From positions 124,001 to 188,000 of the forward strand of contig SRZB01000002.1 in the NCBI GenBank assembly GCA_004793585.1: DNA of 64,000 nucleotides, in the 5' to 3' direction. A program made the position numbers and the translations under genes. Origin of the DNA: Hominisplanchenecus murintestinalis. GTDB lineage: Bacteria; Bacillota; Clostridia; Lachnospirales; Lachnospiraceae. The notes below the pieces were generated by a model. It saw only the letters and a program-made list of their open reading frames with translations, was not told the origin of the DNA and did not search any database. This document shows positions 1 through 8,709 of the stretch, in pieces (position 1 is the first letter of the stretch; every line of letters begins with the position of its first letter).

Positions 1-2
1 TC

Positions 3-1103
3 CTGCTGATAAAGGAAATGTCCAGATGCGTTGATATCCCTATTGCAGGGGGCGGAAATGTACGGCGCATGGAAGATGTAAAAAAACTAATCTATGCCGG
101 GTGCCGCAAGGCGTTCCTGAACTTTTCCAAACCCGAAAATGTGGAACTGCTTCCGGAGGTTTCCAGACGTTTTGGAAAAGAGAAAATTGCTGTGTGTGCC
201 GGAAGCCTGACAGAACTTTTCGCCAACAAAGAGGCTATTGAAACCTATGCGGATGAAGTGCTGCTGCTGGCAGACAGTGTGCATGTAAATGAAGCATGTA
301 AAGCAGTAAGCGTCCCTGTTATGCCTGTAGTGGTGCGCGCAGATTCCGGCGGAATCTTAAATCTCTTGGGCGTTGAAAACGTTTCCGGAGTATGCGCACG
401 GGCGCTTTCGGAGCGGAGTACAGATTTCATGGGTTTGAAGCTCCTGGCGAAAGAAAAAGGGATTCCCGTAAACACTTTTGAGAGCAGTATGCGGTGGGCA
501 GAATTTAAGACAAATGAAAATGGGCTGGTGCCGGTAGTCGTGCAGGACTATAAGACCATGGAAGTGCTGATGGCAGCATATATGAACCGGGAAGCTTTTG
601 AAAACACTATCCGCACTGGAAAAATGACCTACTGGAGCCGCAGCCGGAATGAGCTGTGGGTAAAAGGACTGACTTCGGGACATTTTCAATACGTACGCCA
701 GCTCTCCATTGATTGTGACAATGATACGATTCTGGCAAAAGTTGTGCAGATAGGCGCAGCCTGCCACACTGGGAATAAAAGCTGCTTTTACCGTGATTTA
801 GTGAAAAAAGATTACGATGAGACAAATCCTATGACGGTATTTGAAAATGTATTCTCCGTAATCCTGGACAGGAAAGAACATCCAAAAGAAGGTTCCTACA
901 CTAATTATTTATTTGATAAAGGCATTGATAAAATCCTCAAAAAAGTTGGAGAAGAGGCTACGGAAATCGTGATTGCCGCAAAGAATCCAAACCCGGAAGA
1001 GATAAAATACGAGATTTCTGATTTCCTCTACCATGTGATGGTACTCATGGCAGAAAAAGGCGTAACCTGGGAAGACATTACAAAGGAATTGGCACAGAGG
1101 TAA
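3..1103 (+). CDS. hisIE: HisIE with N-terminal HisA/HisF-like domain (5' end outside window)
   Basis: This is the 3' part of a histidine biosynthesis gene. HisI (phosphoribosyl-AMP cyclohydrolase) and HisE (phosphoribosyl-ATP pyrophosphohydrolase) catalyse steps 3 and 2 of the pathway. The frame is open to the window edge and the residues before the first ATG (position 18) continue a TIM-barrel-like motif (LIKEMSR...IPIAGGG), so position 18 is not the true start. Counting from that ATG, residues 1-155 resemble half of a HisA/HisF barrel. HisI spans about 157-260, with the metal motif D232-C-D-x-D and Cys249-His250/Cys256. HisE spans about 272-361, with GEEATE at 311. It lies 25 bp upstream of the NiaR-like gene. 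The HisA/F-like part lacks the rest of a catalytic barrel in view, so its role (scaffold or vestigial) is inferred. The HisIE call is firm. Confidence 0.93.
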   Translation: MLIKEMSRCVDIPIAGGGNVRRMEDVKKLIYAGCRKAFLNFSKPENVELLPEVSRRFGKEKIAVCAGSLTELFANKEAIETYADEVLLLADSVHVNEACKAVSVPVMPVVVRADSGGILNLLGVENVSGVCARALSERSTDFMGLKLLAKEKGIPVNTFESSMRWAEFKTNENGLVPVVVQDYKTMEVLMAAYMNREAFENTIRTGKMTYWSRSRNELWVKGLTSGHFQYVRQLSIDCDNDTILAKVVQIGAACHTGNKSCFYRDLVKKDYDETNPMTVFENVFSVILDRKEHPKEGSYTNYLFDKGIDKILKKVGEEATEIVIAAKNPNPEEIKYEISDFLYHVMVLMAEKGVTWEDITKELAQR

Positions 1104-1128
1104 AAATACAGGAAAGGAATTGCTGGAA

Positions 1129-1671
1129 ATGACTGGTGAAGAACGAAGAAAACAGCTTATCCAAATATTAGCGGACAGTGAAAAGCCCGTATCCGGCGTA
1201 TCCCTTGCCAAACAGCTTCATGTCAGCCGGCAGGTCATCGTACAGGATGTGGCGCTGCTCCGGGCGAATGGCTGCGAAATCTTTTCCGCAAGCCGCGGAT
1301 ATCTTCTGCACGCGAAAAACGACGCCAGCCGTATCTTTAAAGTGCTTCACTCAGACGAAGAGGTAGAAGAAGAGCTGACAATGATTGTAGACTTAGGCGG
1401 GCGGATACAGGATGTATTTGTCTATCATAAAGTATACGGAGTCGTCCGGGCTGATATGAATATCCGTTCCCGGAAAGATATCCGTACCTTTATGGAAGGC
1501 ATCATTTCCGGCAATTCCAGCCTGCTCAAAAATGTGACATCCGGTTATCACTATCACACCGTATTTGCCGATGACGAGCAAAGCCTTGATGTGATTCAGG
1601 AGAGCTTGCAGAACCGGGGATTTCTTGCCAGACTGCAAGACTATGAGCCGGTTGACTTCCGCGGACAGTAA
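1129..1671 (+). CDS. niaR: NiaR-type transcriptional repressor (HTH + 3H domain)
   Basis: This is a 180-residue regulator of the NiaR/YrxA family, which represses NAD salvage and niacin uptake genes when nicotinic acid is bound. An N-terminal winged helix-turn-helix (about residues 5-58, with SLAKQLHVSRQVIVQDV) is followed by a 3H domain (about 75-170). His74, an acidic cluster near 82 and the His-x-His pair at 141/143 match the metal-ligand pattern of that domain. A TTG at 1120 lies only 1-2 nt after the GGAAAGGA ribosome binding site. The ATG at 1129 has normal spacing and gives the family-typical MTGEERR start, so it was chosen. nadD lies 14 kb downstream in another operon; the targets of this repressor cannot be read from the window. 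Confidence 0.9.
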   Translation: MTGEERRKQLIQILADSEKPVSGVSLAKQLHVSRQVIVQDVALLRANGCEIFSASRGYLLHAKNDASRIFKVLHSDEEVEEELTMIVDLGGRIQDVFVYHKVYGVVRADMNIRSRKDIRTFMEGIISGNSSLLKNVTSGYHYHTVFADDEQSLDVIQESLQNRGFLARLQDYEPVDFRGQ

Positions 1672-1699
1672 TCCGGATACAGGGAAAATCCGGGGCGGC

Positions 1700-1728
1700 T
1701 TGCAGAGACTTGGAAAATCTGCTAAAAT
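1700..1728 (+). promoter_or_regulatory. Sigma-A-type promoter for the phosphodiester glycosidase gene
   Basis: TTGCAG (1700-1705) and TAAAAT (1723-1728) are separated by exactly 17 nt, immediately after the niaR-like gene. It would give the exported glycosidase gene its own transcript. This is pattern-based only. Confidence 0.5.
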
Positions 1729-1775
1729 AGGAGAAGAGGAGAGGTTACTTAAGACTGCGAAAGGGGAGATCTATT

Positions 1776-3185
1776 CTGCGGAAGATAACAACAAAGGGGT
1801 TAAAACTGTTTCTTTTGACCAGCTGCCTGTTGGCTGCATCATTTGCATTGCCTTCCAAAATTGCTTATGCAGCGGAAAACGGATGGGTAATTGAAGGCAG
1901 CGCACATTATTATTACAAAAATGGCATACAGGTTCGGGGATTACAGAAGATTGGAAAATACAAGTATTATTTTCATCTGAAAACCGGAAAGATGCTAAAA
2001 AGCAAGTGGAAACAAATTGACAATAACTACTACTTTTTCAAATCCAACGGACGAATGGCAAAAAACCAGTGGATTAGCAAAAAATACTATGTAGATTCCA
2101 AAGGCGTGCGCGTCACCAATCGCTGGATAAAGAACAAATTCGTTGGTGAGGACGGCCGCTGGATTAAAAACTTTAAAGGCGGCTGGCAGCAAATCGGCGG
2201 AAAGTGGTACTATTATACTTCCAAAGGCAAAAAAAAGACCGGATGGCTTACATATAAGGGCAGCCGCTATTATCTGGATGCAAACGGTGTCCGCGTGACA
2301 AAAATGCAGCGCATTAAGAAAAAAGATTACTATTTTACCAAAAAGGGCGTACTGCAAAACAACGGCTGGGTCAAAACCGGTAAGTGGTATTATCACGCAG
2401 ATGCAAAAGGTATTCTGGATACCAGGGAGCGTATCAACGCAAAATCTATGTACGCTGCTACACAGATAGAATATAATACCGGAACCTTGAAAATACGGCT
2501 GCAGAGGTTCCAAAACTACGGTACCACTTACTGGACGGCACGGGTTACAATTTCCAATATCAGCCAGATGAAAGCGGCTCTTTCTTACGGTACCTATGGC
2601 GGCACCCGTCAGACAACTTCCAATGCCGTAGCACAGAACCGGGCAGTGATCGGAATCAACGGAAGCGCATTTTCCTATTCATCAGGTAAACCGGGATTTG
2701 ACGCTGTCATGCTGAAAAACGGAACGATATACAATAAGGCGCTGGGAACCAGCTATTCACTGATGGCAATTTCACGGGACGGGACTATGTTCAGTCCTTC
2801 TCAGGGACTAAGTGCAGTGCAGCTAAAAAAAGGCGGCGTCCGTGATACTTTCAATTTCGGTCCTATTCTGCTTCGGGACGGAAAGCCCGCCTCCCTTTAT
2901 GACCAGGGATATCCGCAGGTTTATGCCAGCCCGGACATGACCGGACCATATCCCCGCTCTGCGGCAGGAATGATCCGTCCGGGAGAATACGTACTTCTGG
3001 TATGCAATGCGCCGGGACTTACCCTGGCTCAGATGCGTACGATTTTCCGTCAGCACGGCTGTACTTACGCTTACAATATGGACGGAGGCGGTTCGGCCAC
3101 AATGGCTTACCGCGGTTACATTATGAACAATCCGACAGACGGTACAGAACGCCCTTGCGGAGACTTTCTGCTGTTTGGTGAATAA
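1776..3185 (+). CDS. Exported cell-wall-binding-repeat protein with phosphodiester glycosidase (NAGPA) domain
   Basis: This is a secreted two-part protein. A signal peptide ends near ALPSKIAYA. About nine Trp/Tyr/Gly-rich repeats of the choline-binding/glucan-binding type follow (motifs such as GGKWYYYTSKGKKKTGW) across roughly the first 220 residues. The C-terminal half is a phosphodiester glycosidase domain of the NAGPA family, with INGSAFSY, FNFGPILLRDG and the hallmark MDGGGSATM near residue 434. Members cleave sugar-1-phosphate phosphodiesters; a cell-wall or teichoic-acid substrate is inferred from the repeats. The only in-frame TTG (1815) removes the positive n-region and lacks a spaced ribosome binding site. 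The frame is open upstream, and AAGGGGAG at 1762-1768 sits 7 nt before CTG 1776, giving a good signal peptide (LRKITTKGLKLFLL). The start is therefore uncertain and possibly non-canonical. Confidence 0.82.
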   Translation: MRKITTKGLKLFLLTSCLLAASFALPSKIAYAAENGWVIEGSAHYYYKNGIQVRGLQKIGKYKYYFHLKTGKMLKSKWKQIDNNYYFFKSNGRMAKNQWISKKYYVDSKGVRVTNRWIKNKFVGEDGRWIKNFKGGWQQIGGKWYYYTSKGKKKTGWLTYKGSRYYLDANGVRVTKMQRIKKKDYYFTKKGVLQNNGWVKTGKWYYHADAKGILDTRERINAKSMYAATQIEYNTGTLKIRLQRFQNYGTTYWTARVTISNISQMKAALSYGTYGGTRQTTSNAVAQNRAVIGINGSAFSYSSGKPGFDAVMLKNGTIYNKALGTSYSLMAISRDGTMFSPSQGLSAVQLKKGGVRDTFNFGPILLRDGKPASLYDQGYPQVYASPDMTGPYPRSAAGMIRPGEYVLLVCNAPGLTLAQMRTIFRQHGCTYAYNMDGGGSATMAYRGYIMNNPTDGTERPCGDFLLFGE

Positions 3186-3197
3186 ACATGAAAAATA

Positions 3198-3228
3198 CCC
3201 TCATGGCAAACGCTGTAAGGGATTTTTT
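3198..3228 (+). terminator. Rho-independent terminator after the glycosidase gene
   Basis: CCCTCATGGC (3198-3207) pairs with GCTGTAAGGG (3212-3221), with two G-U pairs and one mismatch around an AAAC loop. Six T residues follow. Confidence 0.65.
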
Positions 3229-3292
3229 ATAGGAACTTCACTATATTTTATGATATTTGCATAATGCTTCCTGCATTTCAATATTTTTTTTG

Positions 3293-3321
3293 TTGAAAAA
3301 AAACAGCGTCTGCACTATAAT
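3293..3321 (+). promoter_or_regulatory. Sigma-A promoter for the 1715-residue surface protein
   Basis: TTGAAA (3293-3298) and a perfect TATAAT (3316-3321) are 17 nt apart in AT-rich DNA. The start codon lies about 100 nt downstream, leaving a leader in which no defined structure was recognised. Confidence 0.75.
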
Positions 3322-3423
3322 TATAGTATATAGTTAAATATTAAGGTTTAGCAGCCCGTAGGAACAGCATGAAGTTTTTACATAAATGGCGGACTGCTCA
3401 GAGAAAGGAGTGAGCAAGCATCT

Positions 3424-6400
3424 ATGAAACAAACAGGCAAAAAGATCCTGCCCCGGCTGCTGGCATTGGTATTAGCATTTTCACTGCTTCCGGTTCAGGT
3501 GCTTTCAGCTGCGGTTTGCCTGCCCGGCATGTCTGAAGCACAAACAGAATCAAAAAGCACAGAAACAATTCCTGCCGATGTGTCAGTTTCTTCGGAAAAA
3601 GCAGAAACTGGCGCAGAAAAAAGCACAGACGCAACGGAAACAGAGACAGAAAGTACAACAAAAACAGCTGCGGAAACAGAGGGGACAGAAACGGAAAATG
3701 CAGCAGAGACAGTTGAGGAAACAAAGGGGACAGAGACAGAAAGCAGCTGTGAACCCGAAACAGCTGTAAACGCCGGAAAAAAACAAAAATCCTCTTATCA
3801 ACTCAATATTACCCACAGGCTCAGATTTTATGCAGACGGTATTATGAAGCAATTAGATGAGAAGGAAGTTTTTAAACTTACCGAAGATAATTTCAAAAAT
3901 GGTTCATACGATTTATCACAGCACATTTTTCACCGTGAGGAATTATCGGCGCAGATTCAGGGCAGCCCTCAGCTAAATATTAAAGATTTAAAAGCGGATG
4001 CAACCTGTAATATTGTTATCCTTTACACGGTCAAAAGCGGATACAAAGCAGTTCTTAAGGACAGCCCGGCAGCCGGCAGCAGCAATGTGCGGCCACGAAG
4101 CATATACCAGGGCAGATTTGAAACCGTACAGTTTATACCCGCAAAAAGCATTACGCTGACGATTCAGTATTTGTATTCTAATACCGGAGGCATGGCAGGG
4201 GTAAAAGCAGCAGATACCGATAAAATTGAGCTGTTTCCAGACACATCCGGTCATGCGTCTTTAAAAAACTGGTCAGTTCCCCACTATATTCCTGCTTCGG
4301 GCAATACCGGAAGTAAAAATTCAAATCTGAATGGTTTCCGTGTAGTACTGAATCCTTCTCCACTAAATCAGTTCCTGGCAGTTCCGCCCACAGGCAAAGA
4401 AACACCGGAACAGATTCAAGAGGCGCTTGCCAGGGGAGATTATAACCTGAAAGAAGGAGTTGATACGGATAGTCCGGAATATCAAAATGCCTGGGCACAG
4501 GCCCGCCGTGTATCCATTAACGGCGCAGAGTTTTCCTACACTGCCCCTGCCATGTACGGCGGTCCTGCCGGGGATGAGAATGCCTATACCTTAAGTGTCT
4601 CCGGCCTGACGCAGGATATGACAGTGACCGTGTATTATCGGCGTGACACAAGCAGCTATACGGTACGCCACCTTATTCCAAAAAACAATATAGAAAATCC
4701 CGACATTACCGTAAGTGATGACTGGCAGGTTTACCAAAACAATGGCACCGTCTATGAACTTACAGAGCAGGGCCGGGTCGGCGCCATGACGAAAGCCAGA
4801 TCAATAGATATTACCGGATATAAGGTTGTACATTTCTCCCAGGTGCCAATTGCTTCCGATGATTCTACCGTTGTCAATATTTACTACATGCCGGAATCCA
4901 TCCGGATCATCTTTTATACAGACGACGTCTACATTGACCGCCAGCAGGTTCCTGTAGGACAGTATGTAGATTTCAGTAATTTTTATGATGAAGCAGCATA
5001 TAAGAGAGCAAATGACCTGCCTGCTGATAAATCAATCAAAAAAGGTTACAGGCTCACCGGCTGGCAATACCAGATAAAAGGGAGCAATCCTGCTGAATAT
5101 GCAGATGTACCGCTTAACGACAGCCATAAACTGCAATTGACAAAAGACTTTATAGATAACGCTGAAATTATTTCCAGCGTAGAAGCACAGGATATCCTTG
5201 TTCTGCGGTTTGTGCCGAAATGGGAGAAAATTACCACCTCCATCCGTGTAGTATTCTGGACAGAAAATCTAAATGGGCAAGATGTCCGGGTTACTGACAC
5301 TGCGCTGGACGGCACAAAAGAAGAAAACGGGGAAATTGTGCACCAGAATCCAAATATGGACACATCTTTCAGTAATGTTGGTTCCTTTACGCTGGACAAT
5401 ATGTTTGAAACAGGAGAATCACTGATAGAGCAGAACGGGAAATTGGTTCAGAAACTCCAGGCCGAAATTGACAGCCAATTTACCCGGCAGATGGGAGTTG
5501 TACCTGACAGTACAATAAGCGATATTGCCGGATATGAAAGTCCTATGAAAATTTCTGACTTCTATGAACCATGCAAGGAGAACCCCTATACTATCCTGGT
5601 TGAATCTGTTAAAGGAGGTAATATATCAGAAGATACAACGCAGACAACTGCAGCTGCTAATGGAAGCACGCTGGTTTATGTATACTATACACGGAAAGTG
5701 TATACGCTGGATTTTATTTATTACTTTCCTTCCAGTACTGCAGGCGGAGACGCTTCCTGTGTCCGCGCCTCAAATGATACCGCATGGTTCATCAGCAATT
5801 GGAGCAGATTTCCCGACGAAAATCCCGGAAACTGGTATGATATTCCAATAGAAAATCTAGAAGGTGTTCCTATGATAAAGACCATAGAAGCCAAATATGG
5901 GGCAAGTCTTTTGGGAACCTGGCCGGAGGAGCTCGAAACTTTACAGACCCGTAATGAAAATGCCCTGAGAATTTCCTGGACAACAACAGCAGGACTGCAT
6001 AATGCACATGGAAGAAAAGGCCGGAATAACGGCTGCATTCCCGGTTCCTATGCTTCCATGGGTGCGAGTATCATTGCAGATCCTAAAAATCCGGCAAAAA
6101 AGCATTCCATAATTGCTTTTTGGAAGACATATTTTAACAGTTATCGCTATAATTATTGTTATGAAGTTCCTGGACTGACACAATCGCAGCTCGGAACGGC
6201 CGTAAAAATCTATGATGGCGCGCCAAAAGACACTACTATGAGCCCGGAAGAACAAACTCGGAGAAATACCATTTACCTGGTTCCCCAGGATAATCAGATA
6301 TTCCGCAGATATGGTTTTACAGATTTACTGGAAGTCAATTATACAGGCGGACAAATCATTTATCCGGACGATGCCAGATACAATCCTAACGGAAACCTGT

Positions 6401-8571
6401 ATTACGCGGTACGTGTCTATAACAATAATTATTATGCGATTGCCCGGCGCGCAAATGCTGCAGCCGCAATGGCAATCAATGCACAAAACGTAAGCATCCG
6501 TCCTCATTTGGAAGCAGTTAACCAGACGGCCGATCACAGTTCGGAGCTTAACAGCAGCGACGGTTCTTACAGCAATGGATATAGCACTTTAGAAAATCCT
6601 TATGATATTTATTTTTATTACACCCGTGACAGATACACAATTACTTATTTATCGGATGAATCAACAGAAATCGGCCAAATTGAGCTGCCTTATGGGACAA
6701 CACTTTCCAAAACAAAATATGCATTTGATCTTAATTACAAAAAGACGAATGGAGATTATGCGCAGTCAGATTCAAATCCTGACGGATGGTCTCTGCTTAT
6801 AAAGGGTGCAGAAAACACAGCAGATAAACAGGTATCCTCCACGCTTCCGGTATGTACCAAACGTGCAGCTGACGGAACAAAAATCTGGCTATTTAAAGGA
6901 TGGGCTCTTGGTCCTGCCGGAACGCGGATGATGCAGTGGGAAGATAACGCCCGAAACCTGACTCCGATTCTGGACAGCAATCTGCTCCTGTATTCTGCAT
7001 GGATGGCTCCCACGTACAAAGTGACCTTTGATTTTAACGGAGGTACTTTAATTCCGGGAAACAACGCCGCCGTAAATCAATATATTTCAGCAAACCAGAG
7101 CTTTGTCAGCAGCGGCCAGATTCCGCGTCTGACAAGAACCGGACATATACTGGACGGCTGGATTATCACCCGGCGCGGTACGGCATCCGGCACCATGATA
7201 GACGAAAATGCGGACACTCCGTTTAAATTTGACCAGCCTGTCACCAGCGATTTGCAGGTGCAAGCAGTATGGGAACCGACCAGTGAAGTATCCATTCAAT
7301 ATACGATAAGATATCTGGTAAAAGACACTGATATTAAAGTCAGGGAAGATAAGCAGATGTCCGGCCTGTTCCTGTCAGGCACTACGGTGTGGGAAGATGC
7401 GGCTCCGCCTACAGTACCCGCATATTTAGACTATATCCCCACAGAGCAAAAGGTATCTGTAAAGCTGGATTCCGTTCATCAGGACAAGAATATCATTACT
7501 TTTTATTATGCCGCGCCCGGCATGGGGCAGTATACCGTAGAATTCATAAACTATGAAACAAAGAGCCAGCCAGGCGTCCAGCCCGTGTACACCCGTGTTG
7601 AAAACGGCGCAGCAGACCAGTCGGCTGTGTATCCGACACATGCTGATTTTCAAGCGCTCAGCCAGCGAGGATACCGCCTGGTTGATGAAACGGGGAAAGA
7701 TGTGGCAGATGCTTCGCATCTCCAGTCTCTGGAACGGATTGACGGAAAAGAAAACATCTTCACTTTCTATGTAAAACCGATTACGTATACGATTACTTAC
7801 CTCGGAGTGGAAGATTATCTTTCTGCCGGAAACAAGCTGGATAATAAAACAGTTTACACCGTTACATCCCCCGACTTTAAACTAGTGAATCCTACACGCT
7901 ATACAAAAGATGGTAAAACTTATGAATTTCTCGGCTGGAGCCTCGGAAACGGCACAACAGAAATTACAGAAAAAGCAAACCAAATTTCAAAGGATATTGT
8001 TGTTGAAACCGGTTCTACCGGGCATCTTGTCTTTGTTGCAAATTGGAATCCGGCGGTATATACGGTTACTTTCAAGCCAGGGAAACATGGCAGCCTGTCT
8101 GGCAAGAAGAAGTTTGAGGGTATCAATGAAGGCGCCATCGTGTCAGAAAGCGGCGTCACAGTGCCGGACGTCAAGCCAAAAACAGGATACCGTTTCGTTG
8201 GATGGTCTTACAGCGGGGAGAGCAGTGGAAAACTGTATTCCAGTGCAAAAATACTGAAGATGAAAGTTACAAGCCATATGGTATTTACCGCACAGTATAA
8301 AACTGCCAAATCGTCCGGCGGCGGTAAAAAGCCCACTGCTTCAGAAAAACCAAAAGACACCGAAAAACCGAAAGAAACGGACAAAAACAAAAACTCCACA
8401 AAATCAGGCACTTCGAAAACCCCTGTGCTCACCGGAGTAATCTCCCGTACAGCGTCCCGCTCACCGGAAACCGGAGACGGCACAGAACTCCTTTTCTGGA
8501 TGCTGTTATTCACAGGTTCGCTGCTTGGAGCAAGCATTCTGCTGGTCTCCAGAAAACGGAAAACTGTCTGA
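3424..8571 (+). CDS. Large sortase-anchored repeat surface protein (MucBP/InlB-type repeats)
   Basis: This is a 1715-residue surface protein. A Sec signal peptide (about 1-30) is followed by a Thr/Glu/Lys-rich low-complexity stalk (about 40-118). A long extracellular region has recurring beta-rich modules. Segments such as SYTVRHLIPK (near 417) and IQYTIRYLVKD (near 1293) look like MucBP repeats. YKVTFDFNGGTL (near 1197) and YTVTFKPGKHGSL (near 1544) look like InlB/Listeria-Bacteroides repeats. A Lys/Pro/Thr-rich wall-spanning stretch precedes the sorting signal SPETG (1680-1684), a hydrophobic helix and the tail SRKRKTV. The sorting motif has Ser where LPXTG has Leu. A GAAAGGAG site lies 13 nt before the ATG. 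Promoter and terminator isolate it as a single-gene unit. Adhesion to host or mucus is inferred from the repeat types; the central 500-1150 region is not assigned. Confidence 0.85.
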   Translation: MKQTGKKILPRLLALVLAFSLLPVQVLSAAVCLPGMSEAQTESKSTETIPADVSVSSEKAETGAEKSTDATETETESTTKTAAETEGTETENAAETVEETKGTETESSCEPETAVNAGKKQKSSYQLNITHRLRFYADGIMKQLDEKEVFKLTEDNFKNGSYDLSQHIFHREELSAQIQGSPQLNIKDLKADATCNIVILYTVKSGYKAVLKDSPAAGSSNVRPRSIYQGRFETVQFIPAKSITLTIQYLYSNTGGMAGVKAADTDKIELFPDTSGHASLKNWSVPHYIPASGNTGSKNSNLNGFRVVLNPSPLNQFLAVPPTGKETPEQIQEALARGDYNLKEGVDTDSPEYQNAWAQARRVSINGAEFSYTAPAMYGGPAGDENAYTLSVSGLTQDMTVTVYYRRDTSSYTVRHLIPKNNIENPDITVSDDWQVYQNNGTVYELTEQGRVGAMTKARSIDITGYKVVHFSQVPIASDDSTVVNIYYMPESIRIIFYTDDVYIDRQQVPVGQYVDFSNFYDEAAYKRANDLPADKSIKKGYRLTGWQYQIKGSNPAEYADVPLNDSHKLQLTKDFIDNAEIISSVEAQDILVLRFVPKWEKITTSIRVVFWTENLNGQDVRVTDTALDGTKEENGEIVHQNPNMDTSFSNVGSFTLDNMFETGESLIEQNGKLVQKLQAEIDSQFTRQMGVVPDSTISDIAGYESPMKISDFYEPCKENPYTILVESVKGGNISEDTTQTTAAANGSTLVYVYYTRKVYTLDFIYYFPSSTAGGDASCVRASNDTAWFISNWSRFPDENPGNWYDIPIENLEGVPMIKTIEAKYGASLLGTWPEELETLQTRNENALRISWTTTAGLHNAHGRKGRNNGCIPGSYASMGASIIADPKNPAKKHSIIAFWKTYFNSYRYNYCYEVPGLTQSQLGTAVKIYDGAPKDTTMSPEEQTRRNTIYLVPQDNQIFRRYGFTDLLEVNYTGGQIIYPDDARYNPNGNLYYAVRVYNNNYYAIARRANAAAAMAINAQNVSIRPHLEAVNQTADHSSELNSSDGSYSNGYSTLENPYDIYFYYTRDRYTITYLSDESTEIGQIELPYGTTLSKTKYAFDLNYKKTNGDYAQSDSNPDGWSLLIKGAENTADKQVSSTLPVCTKRAADGTKIWLFKGWALGPAGTRMMQWEDNARNLTPILDSNLLLYSAWMAPTYKVTFDFNGGTLIPGNNAAVNQYISANQSFVSSGQIPRLTRTGHILDGWIITRRGTASGTMIDENADTPFKFDQPVTSDLQVQAVWEPTSEVSIQYTIRYLVKDTDIKVREDKQMSGLFLSGTTVWEDAAPPTVPAYLDYIPTEQKVSVKLDSVHQDKNIITFYYAAPGMGQYTVEFINYETKSQPGVQPVYTRVENGAADQSAVYPTHADFQALSQRGYRLVDETGKDVADASHLQSLERIDGKENIFTFYVKPITYTITYLGVEDYLSAGNKLDNKTVYTVTSPDFKLVNPTRYTKDGKTYEFLGWSLGNGTTEITEKANQISKDIVVETGSTGHLVFVANWNPAVYTVTFKPGKHGSLSGKKKFEGINEGAIVSESGVTVPDVKPKTGYRFVGWSYSGESSGKLYSSAKILKMKVTSHMVFTAQYKTAKSSGGGKKPTASEKPKDTEKPKETDKNKNSTKSGTSKTPVLTGVISRTASRSPETGDGTELLFWMLLFTGSLLGASILLVSRKRKTV

Positions 8572-8576
8572 GATTT

Positions 8577-8625
8577 AAAATCCAGGGAATCTGCATCTTG
8601 CAGACCACCCTGGATTTTATTTTTT
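8577..8625 (+). terminator. Strong terminator after the surface protein
   Basis: AAAATCCAGGG (8577-8587) and CCCTGGATTTT (8608-8618) form a perfect 11-bp stem. A smaller CTGCA/TGCAG hairpin sits in its loop, and a T-rich tract follows. Confidence 0.88.
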
Positions 8626-8709
8626 ATGGTATAGGTTTTTGAGGGAATCTCTGATATAATAGGAAAAGCATCTATGTAAAGCAGTATTTTTATAAATGAA
8701 AGGAACAAC

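Noticed and set aside
1625-1894. 89-codon + strand open frame overlapping the niaR end and glycosidase start
   Set aside because: It has no ribosome binding site or domain, and its frame differs from the glycosidase signal peptide, which is well formed in the other frame.
3578-3769. Very Lys/Gln/Arg-rich + strand open frame
   Set aside because: It is a shifted-frame shadow of the low-complexity stalk of the surface protein.
3540-3780. Repetitive ACAGAAA-like stretch resembling a CRISPR or tandem array
   Set aside because: It encodes the Thr/Glu/Lys low-complexity stalk in frame. Repeat units are irregular and there are no spacers.
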